From: Litorilituus sediminis
Lineage (GTDB): Bacteria; Pseudomonadota; Gammaproteobacteria; Enterobacterales; Alteromonadaceae
Direction of reading: 5' to 3'
Assembly (NCBI RefSeq): GCF_004295665.1
Contig: NZ_CP034759.1
Coordinates: 1,054,001-1,118,000 of the forward strand
DNA: 64,000 nucleotides
Below, one piece after another: positions 15,703 to 23,791 of the stretch; positions within the stretch are counted from its first letter, which is position 1, and each line of letters begins with the position of its first letter. The position numbers were made by a program, and so were the translations under genes. Below the pieces are notes generated by a model. It ran no database searches. It saw nothing but the letters and a program-made list of their open reading frames with translations, and was not told the origin of the DNA.

Positions 15703-16377
15703 CTATTTGGGCAAATATTCCCCCTCAATTACAGGAAAACATGGCTCTCCCCACAATTCCTCAGAGCTATCCATCATTATTGTTACAATGGATGGTACAA
15801 ATTTACTCATAAAAGCAACGGCATCACGCATTTGGTCTCTATTAACTGCGCTGTTCCAGGTTGCACCACCATGCATTGTTTGATTACGTAATGTGTATAA
15901 ACGAGAAAAGATCACTGAAAGGACGGCTGAAGTGTTTTTGTGACCTAGTGCTTTGTGTGCAAAGGCATTGGCTGTTTTAAAATCGCTTTGCCATTCTTGC
16001 TCTGATTTTTTACCGTTGTGAAAATCCCAAAATGGCTGAAAAACATATTGGTTACTAAGAAGTACTCTAATGCTACCAGTAAACTCTTTCCAAACTAAAT
16101 CTGATAGTAGCTTTTCTTCATCCAGCTGGCATAGCCTATCAATAAAATTTCGAAAGGTTTCTTGTTCGGTAAATCGATGGTGGTCGTCTATTTCATTGGC
16201 ATAAGCCGCATTAAAAGCAATCCATAGGAAGATAAATTGTGCGTCTAGATCACCTTCAGCTTGCTCTGCCCTATCAAGCCAGCTTAGCGATCGATGTACT
16301 CGTAAAGCCAAATTTTCAGAGTACTTTGTTCTTTCTGCACGCTGACGTTCTTTTAATAATTGATAGTTTAATTCCAT
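15703..16377 (-). CDS. HEPN-domain protein, possible RNase
   Basis: 224 residues, largely helical. LYTLRNQTMHGG near residue 161 gives the R-x4-H motif (Arg164, His169) of HEPN ribonucleases, here in the RN-type form. FIFLWIAFNAAYANE near residue 48 is the conserved first-helix block of this family (Apea/MAE-28990-like). HEPN proteins often act as toxins or effector RNases in defence and abortive infection. Start ATG 16377 follows AGGA at good spacing. The gene lies between tRNA-Ser and the WYL regulator, about 250 nt before the latter, so it has its own promoter. Whether it belongs to the defence operon or is an independent housekeeping gene is unclear. Confidence 0.7.
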   Translation of the reverse strand: MELNYQLLKERQRAERTKYSENLALRVHRSLSWLDRAEQAEGDLDAQFIFLWIAFNAAYANEIDDHHRFTEQETFRNFIDRLCQLDEEKLLSDLVWKEFTGSIRVLLSNQYVFQPFWDFHNGKKSEQEWQSDFKTANAFAHKALGHKNTSAVLSVIFSRLYTLRNQTMHGGATWNSAVNRDQMRDAVAFMSKFVPSIVTIMMDSSEELWGEPCFPVIEGEYLPK

Positions 16378-16433
16378 TTTGGTGTCCTATTTAGTGAACA
16401 ACTAACTATCTATTACTATTAAGAAAATTACCA

Positions 16434-16447
16434 TTGATTTTGATCAA
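16434..16447 (-). promoter_or_regulatory. FNR/CRP-type box upstream of the HEPN gene
   Basis: TTGAT-TTTG-ATCAA matches the FNR consensus TTGAT-N4-ATCAA exactly and sits inside a wider 20-bp palindrome (16433-16452, arms ATTGATT and AATCAAT). It is centred about 64 nt before the HEPN start codon, a workable position for activation at about -41.5. Control by FNR, or by a related CRP/FNR-family regulator, is inference; the site itself is directly visible. Confidence 0.45.
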
Positions 16448-16530
16448 TCAATTATCTAGTTCAAGGCTATATTGAGCAATTCGACGTTGCGCCAAAGAGC
16501 TTAGTCTATTAACGAATAATGATAAAAAGA

Positions 16531-16618
16531 TGGCGGTGAGGGAGGGATTCGAACCCTCGAAGGCTTGCGCCTTACACACTTTCCAGGCGTGCTCCTTCGG
16601 CCACTCGGACACCTCACC
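16531..16618 (-). tRNA. tRNA-Ser (anticodon GGA)
   Basis: An 88-nt class II tRNA with encoded CCA. The acceptor stem is GGTGAGG paired with CCTCACC, with G73 before CCA. The anticodon loop CTGGAAA has anticodon GGA, which reads UCC/UCU. A long variable arm and the T-loop TTCGAAT are present. The defence genes start on its 3' side, the usual side for integrated elements. Its 5' side is followed by a tandem array of decayed copies of its own 5' half. Confidence 0.97.
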
Positions 16619-17190
16619 GTTTAGAACTGTTGATATTTTAAGTGTTATCGTCACTTTAGTGATTGGCCGATAAGCACGCCATGCGTGTTATGTCAGCCTT
16701 GGCGACCACTTAGCCACCTCACCGTTTAGAACTGTTGATATTTTAAGTGTTATCGTCACTTTAGTGATTGGCCGATAAGCACGCCAAGCGCGTTATGTCA
16801 GCCTTGGCGGCCACTTAGCCACCTCACCGTTTTAGAACTGTTGATATTTTATAGTGTTACCATCACTTTAGTGATTGGCCGATAAGCACGCAAAGCATGT
16901 TATTTCAGCCTTGGCGGCCACTTAGCCACCTCACCGTTTTAGAACTGTTGATATTTTAAGTGTTATCGTCACTTTAGTGATTGGCCGATAAGCACGCCAT
17001 GCGTGTTATGTCAGCCTTGGCGACCACTTAGCCACTTCACCATTTAAAACTGTTGATATTTTTAAGTGTTACCATCACACTTTAGTGATTGGCCGATAAG
17101 CACACTATGCGTGTTATGTCAGCCTTGGCGACCACTTAGCCACTTCACCATTTAAAACTGTTGATATTTTTAAGTGTTATCGTCACGGGC
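16619..17190 (-). repeat. Tandem array of about 106-bp units carrying tRNA-Ser 5'-half remnants
   Basis: Counting from the tRNA 5' end at 16611, equivalent positions recur at 16716, 16821, 16928, 17034 and 17142, so units are 105-108 bp and about five and a half are present. On the minus strand each unit contains a decayed tRNA-Ser 5' half (GGTGAGGTGGCTAAGTGG in the better copies, against GGTGAGGTGTCCGAGTGG in the gene). It continues with a long hairpin (arms GGCCGATAAGCACGC and GCGTGTTATGTCAGCC) and then the same 50-nt leader that precedes the real tRNA. The units farthest from the tRNA are most diverged. No reading frame runs through them. They resemble in concept the rtT repeats next to E. 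coli tyrT. This array fills most of the gap up to nadA. Confidence 0.85.
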
Positions 17191-17306
17191 TTTCTATTCT
17201 AAGTTAAAAAGCTGCGCTATCTTAGGAAAATATCTAAAGTAACGCAAGGCAAATCCACTAAGCGCTAAACTAAGTGTTTACAATTCAGTCAATTAAGCCT
17301 GCACAC

Positions 17307-18347
17307 TTACCTTTTTAAACTAGCTGAAAAGTCTAACATGCGATTAAGTGACTTTAATGCGCCGTCACGTAACGACATATCAACAAAGATCTCTCTGCCT
17401 GTAGGGTCTAACAAAGCATCTTCTATTTCTTTTAAACCGTTCATCGCCATCCAAGGACAATGAGCACAACTTCTACAGGTGGCTCCTTCACCGGCTGTTG
17501 GCGCTTCAAAGAATTCTTTATCAGGGCAAAGCTGCTGCATCTTATAGAAAATACCACGGTCAGTTGCGACAATAAATTTCTTGTTTGGTAGCTCCTGCGC
17601 CGCTTTTATTAGCTGGCTAGTCGAGCCTACAGCGTCGGCCAACTCTACAATTTCCATCGGTGATTCAGGGTGCACTAATACAGCTGCATCAGGGTGAAGC
17701 GATTTCATATCCAGTAATGCTTTCGTTTTAAACTCATCATGAACTATACAAGCGCCCTGCCACATCAACATATCTGCGCCTGTTTTATTCTTAATATAGT
17801 TACCTAAGTGACGATCTGGTCCCCATAAGATTTTCTCACCTTGCTCATCTAAGTGCTCAACAATTTCAAGCGCACAAGATGAAGTAACAATCCAGTCAGC
17901 GCGTGCTTTAACCGCTGTTGAGGTATTAGCATACACAACGACAGTATGATCTGGATGCTGATCACAAAAAGCTGAAAACTCTTCAATTGGGCAACCTAAA
18001 TCTAAAGAGCACGTTGCTTCAAGCGTTGGCATAATGACTGTTTTTTCAGGCGTTAATACCTTAGCGGTATCGCCCATAAACTTAACACCAGCCACAATAA
18101 GTGTTTCTGCTGGGTGTTGATTACCAAAGCGTGCCATTTCTAATGAGTCAGCCACACAGCCGCCAGTTTCTTCAGCTAATGCTTGAATTTCTGGGTCGGT
18201 GTAATAATGGGCAACTAAAACCGCATTCTTTTCAATAAGAAGCTTTTTAATTCTGTCTTTATATTGCTGTTTTTCATCGCTAGTTAATGGCTTTGGCTTA
18301 GCTGGAAATTGAAAATCAAACTCGACTGCAATATTGCTTTGACTCAT
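17307..18347 (-). CDS. nadA: Quinolinate synthase
   Basis: 346 residues, matching E. coli NadA (347). It condenses iminoaspartate, supplied by NadB, with dihydroxyacetone phosphate to give quinolinate for de novo NAD synthesis. The three [4Fe-4S] ligand regions are present: the Cys in [15 protein letters not shown], the one in IVTSSCALE, and the C-terminal [21 protein letters not shown] near the N-terminus and VHPESPME are conserved substrate residues. I chose ATG 18347, with GAGAG six bases upstream, over a TTG four codons earlier. Its place after tol-pal-cpoB and tRNA-Lys genes is the same as in E. coli. Confidence 0.97.
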   Translation of the reverse strand: MSQSNIAVEFDFQFPAKPKPLTSDEKQQYKDRIKKLLIEKNAVLVAHYYTDPEIQALAEETGGCVADSLEMARFGNQHPAETLIVAGVKFMGDTAKVLTPEKTVIMPTLEATCSLDLGCPIEEFSAFCDQHPDHTVVVYANTSTAVKARADWIVTSSCALEIVEHLDEQGEKILWGPDRHLGNYIKNKTGADMLMWQGACIVHDEFKTKALLDMKSLHPDAAVLVHPESPMEIVELADAVGSTSQLIKAAQELPNKKFIVATDRGIFYKMQQLCPDKEFFEAPTAGEGATCRSCAHCPWMAMNGLKEIEDALLDPTGREIFVDMSLRDGALKSLNRMLDFSASLKR

Positions 18348-18383
18348 GAATACTCTCAAATTAGGACACTTAAAACGCGCGTA

Positions 18384-18389
18384 ATTATA
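18384..18389 (-). promoter_or_regulatory. Probable -10 element of nadA
   Basis: The minus strand reads TATAAT 37 nt before the nadA start codon, a perfect -10 hexamer. No good -35 hexamer lies 16-18 nt upstream, so the strength is uncertain. From here to 18525 I see no gene; beyond that lie the tRNA-Lys remnants. Confidence 0.4.
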
Positions 18390-18528
18390 CGGGAAAGCCA
18401 GCTGAATGTGTACTATAGATTTAACAGCCTACAGCACAAACAACTAAGCAGAGCCAATAGAAATATCCGTTAATACTCAATTATGAAACCGCAAAGCGCT
18501 AAAGTGTTCAACAAGATGAATTAAAGAG

Positions 18529-18580
18529 TAGTAAATCGTGAAAGTTTTAGACTTCGAATTACAAAGAGTTTAAAGGTATT
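18529..18580 (-). repeat. tRNA-Lys 3'-half remnant, most decayed copy
   Basis: TAGTAAATCGTGAAAG, then ACTTCGAATTACAAAGAG and TTTAAAGG (plus-strand reading) align with the other remnants but keep only scattered identities to the tRNA-Lys 3' half. It is the unit farthest from the tRNA-Lys promoter and the most degraded, giving a gradient of decay along the cluster. Confidence 0.5.
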
Positions 18581-18600
18581 TGAAGAAGAAGATTAAAGAG

Positions 18601-18668
18601 TGGTCGGTGGTGAAAGATTTTGAACCTTCGACTTAGTTTACTAAGAGCGGTTAAAAGCCTTGGCTTTT
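18601..18668 (-). repeat. tRNA-Lys 3'-half remnant
   Basis: The unit begins with the CCA end and T-arm of tRNA-Lys (minus strand: GGTTCAAAATCTTTCACCACC, then GACCA) and retains GGCTTTTAACC from the anticodon arm. The variable region is replaced by a small hairpin (CTTAG-TAAA-CTAAG type), and the whole 5' half is missing. AAAAGCC and GGCTTTT can also pair at the 5' border. Confidence 0.7.
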
Positions 18669-18697
18669 ATTGTGCATTCAAAAAAAGAAATTAAGAG

Positions 18698-18763
18698 TGG
18701 TCGGTCGTGAAATATTTGAATCTTCGACTTAGTTGATTAAGAGCGGTTAAAAGCCTTGGCTTT
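18698..18763 (-). repeat. tRNA-Lys 3'-half remnant
   Basis: This copy has the same architecture as the unit at 18601: an acceptor 3' strand with CCA (perfect ACGACCGACCA), a decayed T-arm, the inserted hairpin in place of the variable region, GGCTTTTAACC, and no 5' half. About 97 bp separate the two units, which points to tandem duplication. Confidence 0.7.
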
Positions 18764-18794
18764 AATACTATATTCAAAAAAGGAAATCAAAGAG

Positions 18795-18870
18795 TGGTCG
18801 GTCGTGAAGGATTTGAACCTTCGACAAATTGGTTAAAAGCCAACTGCTCTACCAACTGAGCTAACGACCG
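18795..18870 (-). tRNA. tRNA-Lys (anticodon TTT), copy 4 in transcription order
   Basis: A 76-nt tRNA with encoded CCA. The acceptor stem CGGTCGT pairs with ACGACCG, the D-arm is AGCTCAGTTGGTAGAGC, the anticodon loop CTTTTAA has anticodon TTT, and the T-loop is TTCAAAT. It is identical in sequence to the three other copies upstream, which suggests gene conversion or recent duplication. It is the last intact copy before two remnants. Confidence 0.97.
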
Positions 18871-18938
18871 ATGATAGATAACTTGTTTAGAGTGATTAAA
18901 GTGGTTTACTTAAACACTTTACTTTCGATATAAGAAAG

Positions 18939-19004
18939 TGGTCATTAATGAAAGAATGAACCTTCGACCTAATTTATAAAGAGTGGTTAAAAGCCTTGGC
19001 TTTT
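18939..19004 (-). repeat. tRNA-Lys 3'-half remnant between intact copies
   Basis: A decayed unit lies between intact tRNA-Lys copies 3 and 4. It keeps GTCGAAGGTTCA of the T-arm, GGCTTTTAACC and the CCA end, with an altered acceptor strand and the inserted variable-region hairpin. Its position inside the tRNA run shows that the remnants are interleaved with functional genes rather than confined to one edge. Confidence 0.7.
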
Positions 19005-19032
19005 TCTCTTAAAATAAACTTTCTAAAGAAAG

Positions 19033-19108
19033 TGGTCGGTCGTGAAGGATTTGAACCTTCGACAAATTGGTTAAAAGCCAACTGCTCTACCAACTGAGCT
19101 AACGACCG
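19033..19108 (-). tRNA. tRNA-Lys (anticodon TTT), copy 3 in transcription order
   Basis: Identical 76-nt tRNA-Lys with TTT anticodon and encoded CCA. It is followed on the transcribed strand by a tRNA-Lys remnant and then copy 4. Confidence 0.97.
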
Positions 19109-19175
19109 ATGATAGACATTTGTTTAGAGTGATTAAAGTAGTTTACTTAAGCACTTTATTTTCAGCATTAAAAAG

Positions 19176-19251
19176 TGGTCGGTCGTGAAGGATTTGAACC
19201 TTCGACAAATTGGTTAAAAGCCAACTGCTCTACCAACTGAGCTAACGACCG
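19176..19251 (-). tRNA. tRNA-Lys (anticodon TTT), copy 2 in transcription order
   Basis: Identical 76-nt tRNA-Lys with TTT anticodon and encoded CCA. It is separated from copy 1 by 56 nt and from copy 3 by 67 nt, consistent with one polycistronic precursor. Confidence 0.97.
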
Positions 19252-19307
19252 ATAACTATTAATGCTAGTACAATTTTCGAAACACTCCTACTTAATAGTA
19301 AGAAGAG

Positions 19308-19383
19308 TGGTCGGTCGTGAAGGATTTGAACCTTCGACAAATTGGTTAAAAGCCAACTGCTCTACCAACTGAGCTAACGACCG
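19308..19383 (-). tRNA. tRNA-Lys (anticodon TTT), copy 1, promoter-proximal
   Basis: Identical 76-nt tRNA-Lys with TTT anticodon and encoded CCA. It is the first tRNA behind a strong promoter with a GC-rich discriminator at 19416-19452. E. coli also has lysine and valine tRNA genes between cpoB and nadA, so the position is ancestral. Confidence 0.97.
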
Positions 19384-19415
19384 ATAATCATACTTCGTTG
19401 GGCTAGTGCCTCAAC

Positions 19416-19452
19416 GCGCCGCATATGATACTTATAAATTTTTTAAGTGCAA
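19416..19452 (-). promoter_or_regulatory. Promoter of the tRNA-Lys operon
   Basis: On the minus strand TTGCAC (19452-19447), a 16-nt spacer, TATCAT (19430-19425) and then a GC-rich block GCGGCGCG form a typical stable-RNA promoter. The GC-rich discriminator is the hallmark of stringent (ppGpp/DksA) control. Transcription would start about 35 nt before the first tRNA-Lys. Confidence 0.7.
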
Positions 19453-19543
19453 CAATAAATTTCGTTTTTTTTAATATTATTAATTGTTCGGCGAAAAACA
19501 CAGCAATACGCTAGTTTTATCGCCAACAATTTCTAATCTTTAC

Positions 19544-20329
19544 CTATTTCAGCAATGCATCTAAACGAGGTTTCGCTAATTTTGCCGAAGTTGAATCAGG
19601 GTATGCTTTAATCAACTCACGATATAAATTAATCGCTTTATTGTTGTTATTTTGTTTTTGAGCAACCATAGCTAATTTTAACATAGCATCAGGTCTTTTC
19701 GCTGAATCTGAAAAACGCTCAACAACAGTACGAAACTCTTGCTCAGCTTCAACAAGCTCGCCTTTATTAAATAATAGCTGCCCTAACCAATAATGAGCAT
19801 TAGGCGCATAGGTTGATTGCGGAAAGCTCTTATTAAAAGCGCGAAACTCAGGAATAGCTTGCTCGTAGCGCTTATCCTTTAAAACAAGGTTTAAGGCACG
19901 ATCATAGGCTTCATTTTCCGTTAAGTTATTGCTATAGCTCGTTGATGGTGTTGAAAGGCTCGCATTATTTGCAGCCAAAGAGCTAGGCACTTGATTAGCA
20001 GGCTTTAAGGCTTCTGTTACTCGTCTATCCAGTTCTTGATACAACTCACGCTGACGCTCAAGTACTTGACTAAGCTGGTGTGTATGAAGCTCAGTCACGC
20101 CACGAAGTTCATTCATTTCGGTTTGTAACTGATCAAGTTGACGCTGGATTTTTACCTGCGCTCGATTTCGAGCATCAAGTTTTCTTTCCAATGTCGTAAG
20201 TTGCTCGCTAAGCGAACTAGAACTTAAACCGGTTGAGTTAACATCAACCACTGGCGCTTGAGCAACTGCCAATGCGCTATAGGCACTGGCAGACATTACA
20301 AGACCAAATAAAACTTTATTTAGTTTCAT
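19544..20329 (-). CDS. cpoB: Cell division coordinator CpoB (YbgF)
   Basis: 261 residues. A signal peptide ends near residue 24 (SALAVAQA). Residues 35-95 form the trimerising coiled coil (LTTLERKLDARNRAQVKIQR and on), and residues 135-261 contain tetratricopeptide repeats (AYDRALNLVLKDKRYEQAIP, then APNAHYWLGQLLFNKG). CpoB works in the periplasm with TolA and PBP1B to link outer-membrane constriction to septal peptidoglycan synthesis. It is the last gene of the tol-pal operon, 28 nt after pal, followed on the same strand by the tRNA-Lys genes. Length and domain order are normal. Confidence 0.95.
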   Translation of the reverse strand: MKLNKVLFGLVMSASAYSALAVAQAPVVDVNSTGLSSSSLSEQLTTLERKLDARNRAQVKIQRQLDQLQTEMNELRGVTELHTHQLSQVLERQRELYQELDRRVTEALKPANQVPSSLAANNASLSTPSTSYSNNLTENEAYDRALNLVLKDKRYEQAIPEFRAFNKSFPQSTYAPNAHYWLGQLLFNKGELVEAEQEFRTVVERFSDSAKRPDAMLKLAMVAQKQNNNNKAINLYRELIKAYPDSTSAKLAKPRLDALLK

Positions 20330-20357
20330 TTATTTACCTGATTTTATTGAGCTAGGC

Positions 20358-20894
20358 TTAGTATACTAATACAGCACGACGGTTTTTAGCAAAAGCACTC
20401 TCTGTGCGATCCATTACCATTGGCTTTTCTTCACCGTAGCTAACAACAGATAGCTGACTTGAGTCAACACCCATGTTTTCTAAGTAAGTTACCACAGCTT
20501 TGGCACGACGCTCACCTAAAGCAATGTTGTACTCTGGCGTACCGCGCTCATCAGCATGGCCTTCAACAAGTACTTTAACGTCTGAGTTAGCATTTAAAAA
20601 CTTAGCGTGTGCATCAAGAATTGCCGCATACTCATCGCTTACACTTGATACGTCGAAACCAAAGTAAACAATATGCTCAGAACGTAGTTTAGCTAATTGC
20701 TGACGCTTTTGCTCTTGAATTTCAGCTTCACGTTTTGCTGCAGCTACTTGCACGCTATCTTCAGCATTTTGTGTCACTTGAGCATTAGTATCTACTTGAC
20801 TTTGCTCATCTGTTTCTGAGTTTGAGCTACAAGCTGTTAAAGCTAATAAAGGTAAAGCAACTGCTAAGCTTTTTACTGTTTTGTTTAAGCGCAT
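20358..20894 (-). CDS. pal: Peptidoglycan-associated lipoprotein Pal
   Basis: 178 residues. The lipobox LTAC places the acylated Cys at about residue 22. After a Gln/Ala-rich linker, the OmpA-like peptidoglycan-binding domain runs from about 72 to the end: IVYFGFDVSSV, VEGHADERGTPEYNIALGER and then NRRAVLVY. The Asp and Arg of the diaminopimelate-binding site (HADERGTPEYN...R) are present. Pal anchors the outer membrane to peptidoglycan and binds TolB. It sits between tolB and cpoB as in E. coli. SD-like AAAGGA precedes the start. Confidence 0.97.
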   Translation of the reverse strand: MRLNKTVKSLAVALPLLALTACSSNSETDEQSQVDTNAQVTQNAEDSVQVAAAKREAEIQEQKRQQLAKLRSEHIVYFGFDVSSVSDEYAAILDAHAKFLNANSDVKVLVEGHADERGTPEYNIALGERRAKAVVTYLENMGVDSSQLSVVSYGEEKPMVMDRTESAFAKNRRAVLVY

Positions 20895-20962
20895 TTTATT
20901 ATCCTTTGTTCTAAAAAATAGTAAGTTAAGTGTTCAAATTAATTTGTTATTAATTCTAATGT

Positions 20963-22318
20963 TTATAAAAATGGTGACCAAGCAGGTGCTTTTACTTGGC
21001 CATCAAGTGCTGGTAATCTCGCTTTAAAGCGTCCATCTACTGACACTAAGCCCAACACCTGTCTGTTATTATGCAAGGTGCTGTATATGATCATACCACC
21101 GTTAGGCGAAACACTTGGCGATTCATCTAGACGCGTTTTAGTTAACACTTGGAATAATCCCGAGTCAAACTCTTGCTTTGCTAAACGATATTGACCATTG
21201 GTTCTATTAACCATAATCAGCTGCTTGCCATCAGGTGTAACAGAGCCACCTAAGTTCATTTCTCCATCAAACGTTAAACGTCTAATTTTTCCATCGACTA
21301 AATTTACGCGATAAAGCTGAGGTTTACCACCCCGTTCTGAGCTAAATACTAATGATTTTCCATCAGGAGTCCAACTTGGCTCAGTATCAATAGCTCTGTT
21401 TCGGGTAATTCGACGTAATTTTTTAGTCGTTAAATTCATTACATATATATCTGGATTGCCATCTTTTGATAGCACCATAGCTATGCTATTACCATCTGGT
21501 GAAAAGCGCGGCGCACTATTAATCCCGTTAAATGAACTAACTAACTGACGCTGACCAGTATAAATATCTATGGTATGGATTTGCGCTTGGCGATTCTCAA
21601 ATGATACATAAGTTAATTGTTCACCATTTGGATGCCATGACGGTGACATTAATGGTTCTTTAGAACTTAACAAGACATGCTCATTAAAACCATCATAATC
21701 AGCAAAAGCCAGTTGATAAGGATACTTTCCTTGATCGCGAACAATAACGTAAGCAATTTTGGTTAAAAACGCACCTTTACTGCCAGTAAGTTTTTCATAA
21801 ACAACATTGCTTATGCTATGGGCATAACGGCGAAACTGCTCACTTCCGATTTCTGCTTGACTCTGAGCCAAAATATGATCTTGTGTTTGTACTAAGTCAC
21901 CATTACTTAGCATATTGGTTTGACCGCCAGTGATCTGGCCTCGAATAACATCAACTAACTGATAACTTACCTGATAACGGCCTATTGATACTTCAGTAAT
22001 TTTACCAATAACAACCGCTTCAATGCCTTCACTTGCCCAAGCACTGTAATCTACTTCTTCTGCAGATGTTGGCATTTGTGGGAATCTATCATACGCAACT
22101 GGGCTAAACTTACCGCTACGCAGTAAATCATCGCTGACTATTTTTGAAATTCGCTCTGGCACAGCATTACTACCCGTCCACTGAAATGGCACCACAGCAA
22201 TAGGTCTTGCACTATCAATACCACCGGTAATCACTATTTCTAACGTAGCTAAAGCTCTCGTAGAGGTTAGTGATAACACCATGCCAATAACAACTGTTAA
22301 TAATAATTTAAGTTTCAT
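20963..22318 (-). CDS. tolB: Tol-Pal system protein TolB
   Basis: 451 residues, slightly longer than E. coli TolB (430). A signal peptide ends near residue 24 (TRALA). An N-terminal alpha/beta domain ([14 protein letters not shown] onward) is followed by a six-bladed beta-propeller with repeated SPDG/TPDG motifs ([41 protein letters not shown]). TolB is periplasmic and alternates between Pal and TolA during constriction. It lies 68 nt before pal and 74 nt after tolA. The N-terminal TolA-box region after signal cleavage appears intact. Confidence 0.97.
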   Translation of the reverse strand: MKLKLLLTVVIGMVLSLTSTRALATLEIVITGGIDSARPIAVVPFQWTGSNAVPERISKIVSDDLLRSGKFSPVAYDRFPQMPTSAEEVDYSAWASEGIEAVVIGKITEVSIGRYQVSYQLVDVIRGQITGGQTNMLSNGDLVQTQDHILAQSQAEIGSEQFRRYAHSISNVVYEKLTGSKGAFLTKIAYVIVRDQGKYPYQLAFADYDGFNEHVLLSSKEPLMSPSWHPNGEQLTYVSFENRQAQIHTIDIYTGQRQLVSSFNGINSAPRFSPDGNSIAMVLSKDGNPDIYVMNLTTKKLRRITRNRAIDTEPSWTPDGKSLVFSSERGGKPQLYRVNLVDGKIRRLTFDGEMNLGGSVTPDGKQLIMVNRTNGQYRLAKQEFDSGLFQVLTKTRLDESPSVSPNGGMIIYSTLHNNRQVLGLVSVDGRFKARLPALDGQVKAPAWSPFL

Positions 22319-22392
22319 TGCTCTTTTCTATCTTCGTTTATTGTCAATCATTCACCAACATAAGTAGCATTTATGTTAGGAAAAATAATGAG

Positions 22393-23355
22393 TTAAAATT
22401 CTGGTACTACAGTAACCGCTATCTTGCGCATTTCTTTAAATACCTCAGGGTCTTTCGATACAGGTAAAGTGCCCGCTTTATAAATGGCGGTTTTTGCCGC
22501 CTCACACACAACTCTATCACCTTGGCCTACCTGAACCTGAGTAACAAAACCTGATGGCGCTAAACTAATGGTTAGCTTACAAGTTTTACCCGCCATAGTA
22601 CTACGATCTTTGATCATATTACGGTTAATTGTTTGTGTTATCAAAGCAGAAAAACGATCAATTTCAGATAGCATTTGCTGACGTCGTGCTTGATTTCGAC
22701 TAGCCATTTCTGCTGCCATTTGCTCCGCTATCAAAGCCTCTTGCTGTGCGCGCTCTTTAGCTTCACGCTCTTTGCGCTTTTTCTCTTCTAGCTCTTTTTT
22801 ACGCTTAGCTTCTGCTTCAGCTTTTTTCTTTTTACGCAATTCTTCAGCCTTCTTAGCAGCTTGTTCTTCTTTAATACGCTTTGAACGTGCTGCTGCGGCG
22901 GCTTCATCGGCCTTTTGTTTTTCTTGTTCTTTTTGCTTGCGTAATTTCTCTGCTTTTGCCGCTTTCGCTTTCGCAGCTTTCGCGGCATTATCAGCTTTTA
23001 TTTTTTCCTGCTCTTTTTTCTTGCGCTGCTGCTCTAGCTTTTTAATACGTGCTTCTTCTTTGGCACGGCGCTGTTTCGCCTCAGCCGCGCGACGCTCAAT
23101 ATTCTCTAATCGACGCTTTTCTGCTGCACGGGCATCAGCTTTCTCTTTTTTCAGCTTGTTAACCACTTTATCAAGCTGAGATTTATCAATTGCCACCGCT
23201 TCGATGGGTTTAGCTTGTTGCGCAGATGGCGTTGGTAAAGGCTTTGGCATGGTTGAAAAATCGCCGCTTAATAGCACGGCAAGTAACACCACATGTAGAC
23301 CAATACTCAGCCATAAAGCTTTCATATAAGGCGTGCTAAGGAACTTCTGACTCAC
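22393..23355 (-). CDS. tolA: Tol-Pal system protein TolA
   Basis: 320 residues. One transmembrane helix lies at about 12-30 (MKALWLSIGLHVVLLAVLLSG, with the SxxxH motif that contacts TolQR). A long Lys/Ala/Glu/Arg-rich helix at about 65-215 spans the periplasm. The C-terminal domain at about 220-320 includes GKTCKLTISLAPSGFV and binds TolB and, in other species, phage and colicins. The start lies 1 nt from the tolR stop, so translation is coupled. The lysine-rich repeat region produces long open frames on the other strand, which are not genes. Confidence 0.96.
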   Translation of the reverse strand: MSQKFLSTPYMKALWLSIGLHVVLLAVLLSGDFSTMPKPLPTPSAQQAKPIEAVAIDKSQLDKVVNKLKKEKADARAAEKRRLENIERRAAEAKQRRAKEEARIKKLEQQRKKKEQEKIKADNAAKAAKAKAAKAEKLRKQKEQEKQKADEAAAAARSKRIKEEQAAKKAEELRKKKKAEAEAKRKKELEEKKRKEREAKERAQQEALIAEQMAAEMASRNQARRQQMLSEIDRFSALITQTINRNMIKDRSTMAGKTCKLTISLAPSGFVTQVQVGQGDRVVCEAAKTAIYKAGTLPVSKDPEVFKEMRKIAVTVVPEF

Positions 23356-23356
23356 C

Positions 23357-23782
23357 TTATTCCTCCACTGAGTCTGTCATTAAACCAACGGATGGTACGC
23401 CTGCTTGCTTTTGCAATATGACCATAAGTTGAACTACAGCATCGTATGAGACAGCACCATCACCATTAACCACTACCGGTGTATCAGGATCAAGCTTAAG
23501 GTGAGCGGCTACCATAGTTGCTACATCCTCTAATGACATAGGCTCTTTATCATCAGCACCAACGGTTAAATAATAACGGCCTTGGGCATCAACCGAGGCA
23601 ACTAAAGGTGTTTTACTGTCTTCATCCAGTGGCTCAGCATCCGCTTGTGGTAAATCTACTTTCACCCCTTGCGTGATAAGTGGCGCGGTTACCATAAAGA
23701 TAATCAACAATACCAACATTACGTCAATGTATGGCACAACGTTAATTTCAGCTACCTTACGGCGTCGTACTCTTTGATACAT
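23357..23782 (-). CDS. tolR: Tol-Pal system protein TolR
   Basis: 141 residues of the ExbD/TolR family: a short cytoplasmic arm, one transmembrane helix (VVPYIDVMLVLLIIFMVTAP, with the Asp essential for the proton path), and a periplasmic domain. It forms the TolQ-TolR stator complex that uses the proton motive force to energise TolA. It follows tolQ by 9 nt and abuts tolA. Confidence 0.97.
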   Translation of the reverse strand: MYQRVRRRKVAEINVVPYIDVMLVLLIIFMVTAPLITQGVKVDLPQADAEPLDEDSKTPLVASVDAQGRYYLTVGADDKEPMSLEDVATMVAAHLKLDPDTPVVVNGDGAVSYDAVVQLMVILQKQAGVPSVGLMTDSVEE

Positions 23783-23791
23783 GCTAACCCC

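Noticed and set aside
15497..15883. A 128-codon plus-strand frame overlapping the HEPN gene
   Set aside because: It overlaps the well-supported HEPN gene on the other strand and has no recognisable domain or ribosome site.
16448..16654. A 68-codon frame on the minus strand across tRNA-Ser
   Set aside because: It is the well-known false protein produced by translating a tRNA-Ser gene; the tRNA structure explains the sequence.
16619..17190. Regularly spaced repeats that could be taken for a CRISPR array
   Set aside because: The 105-108 bp units are contiguous and similar along their full length, with no unique spacers, and no cas genes are nearby.
22772..23179. A 135-codon frame opposite tolA
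   Set aside because: It is a Ser/Phe/Ala-rich mirror of the Lys/Ala/Glu-rich TolA helix with no independent signals.
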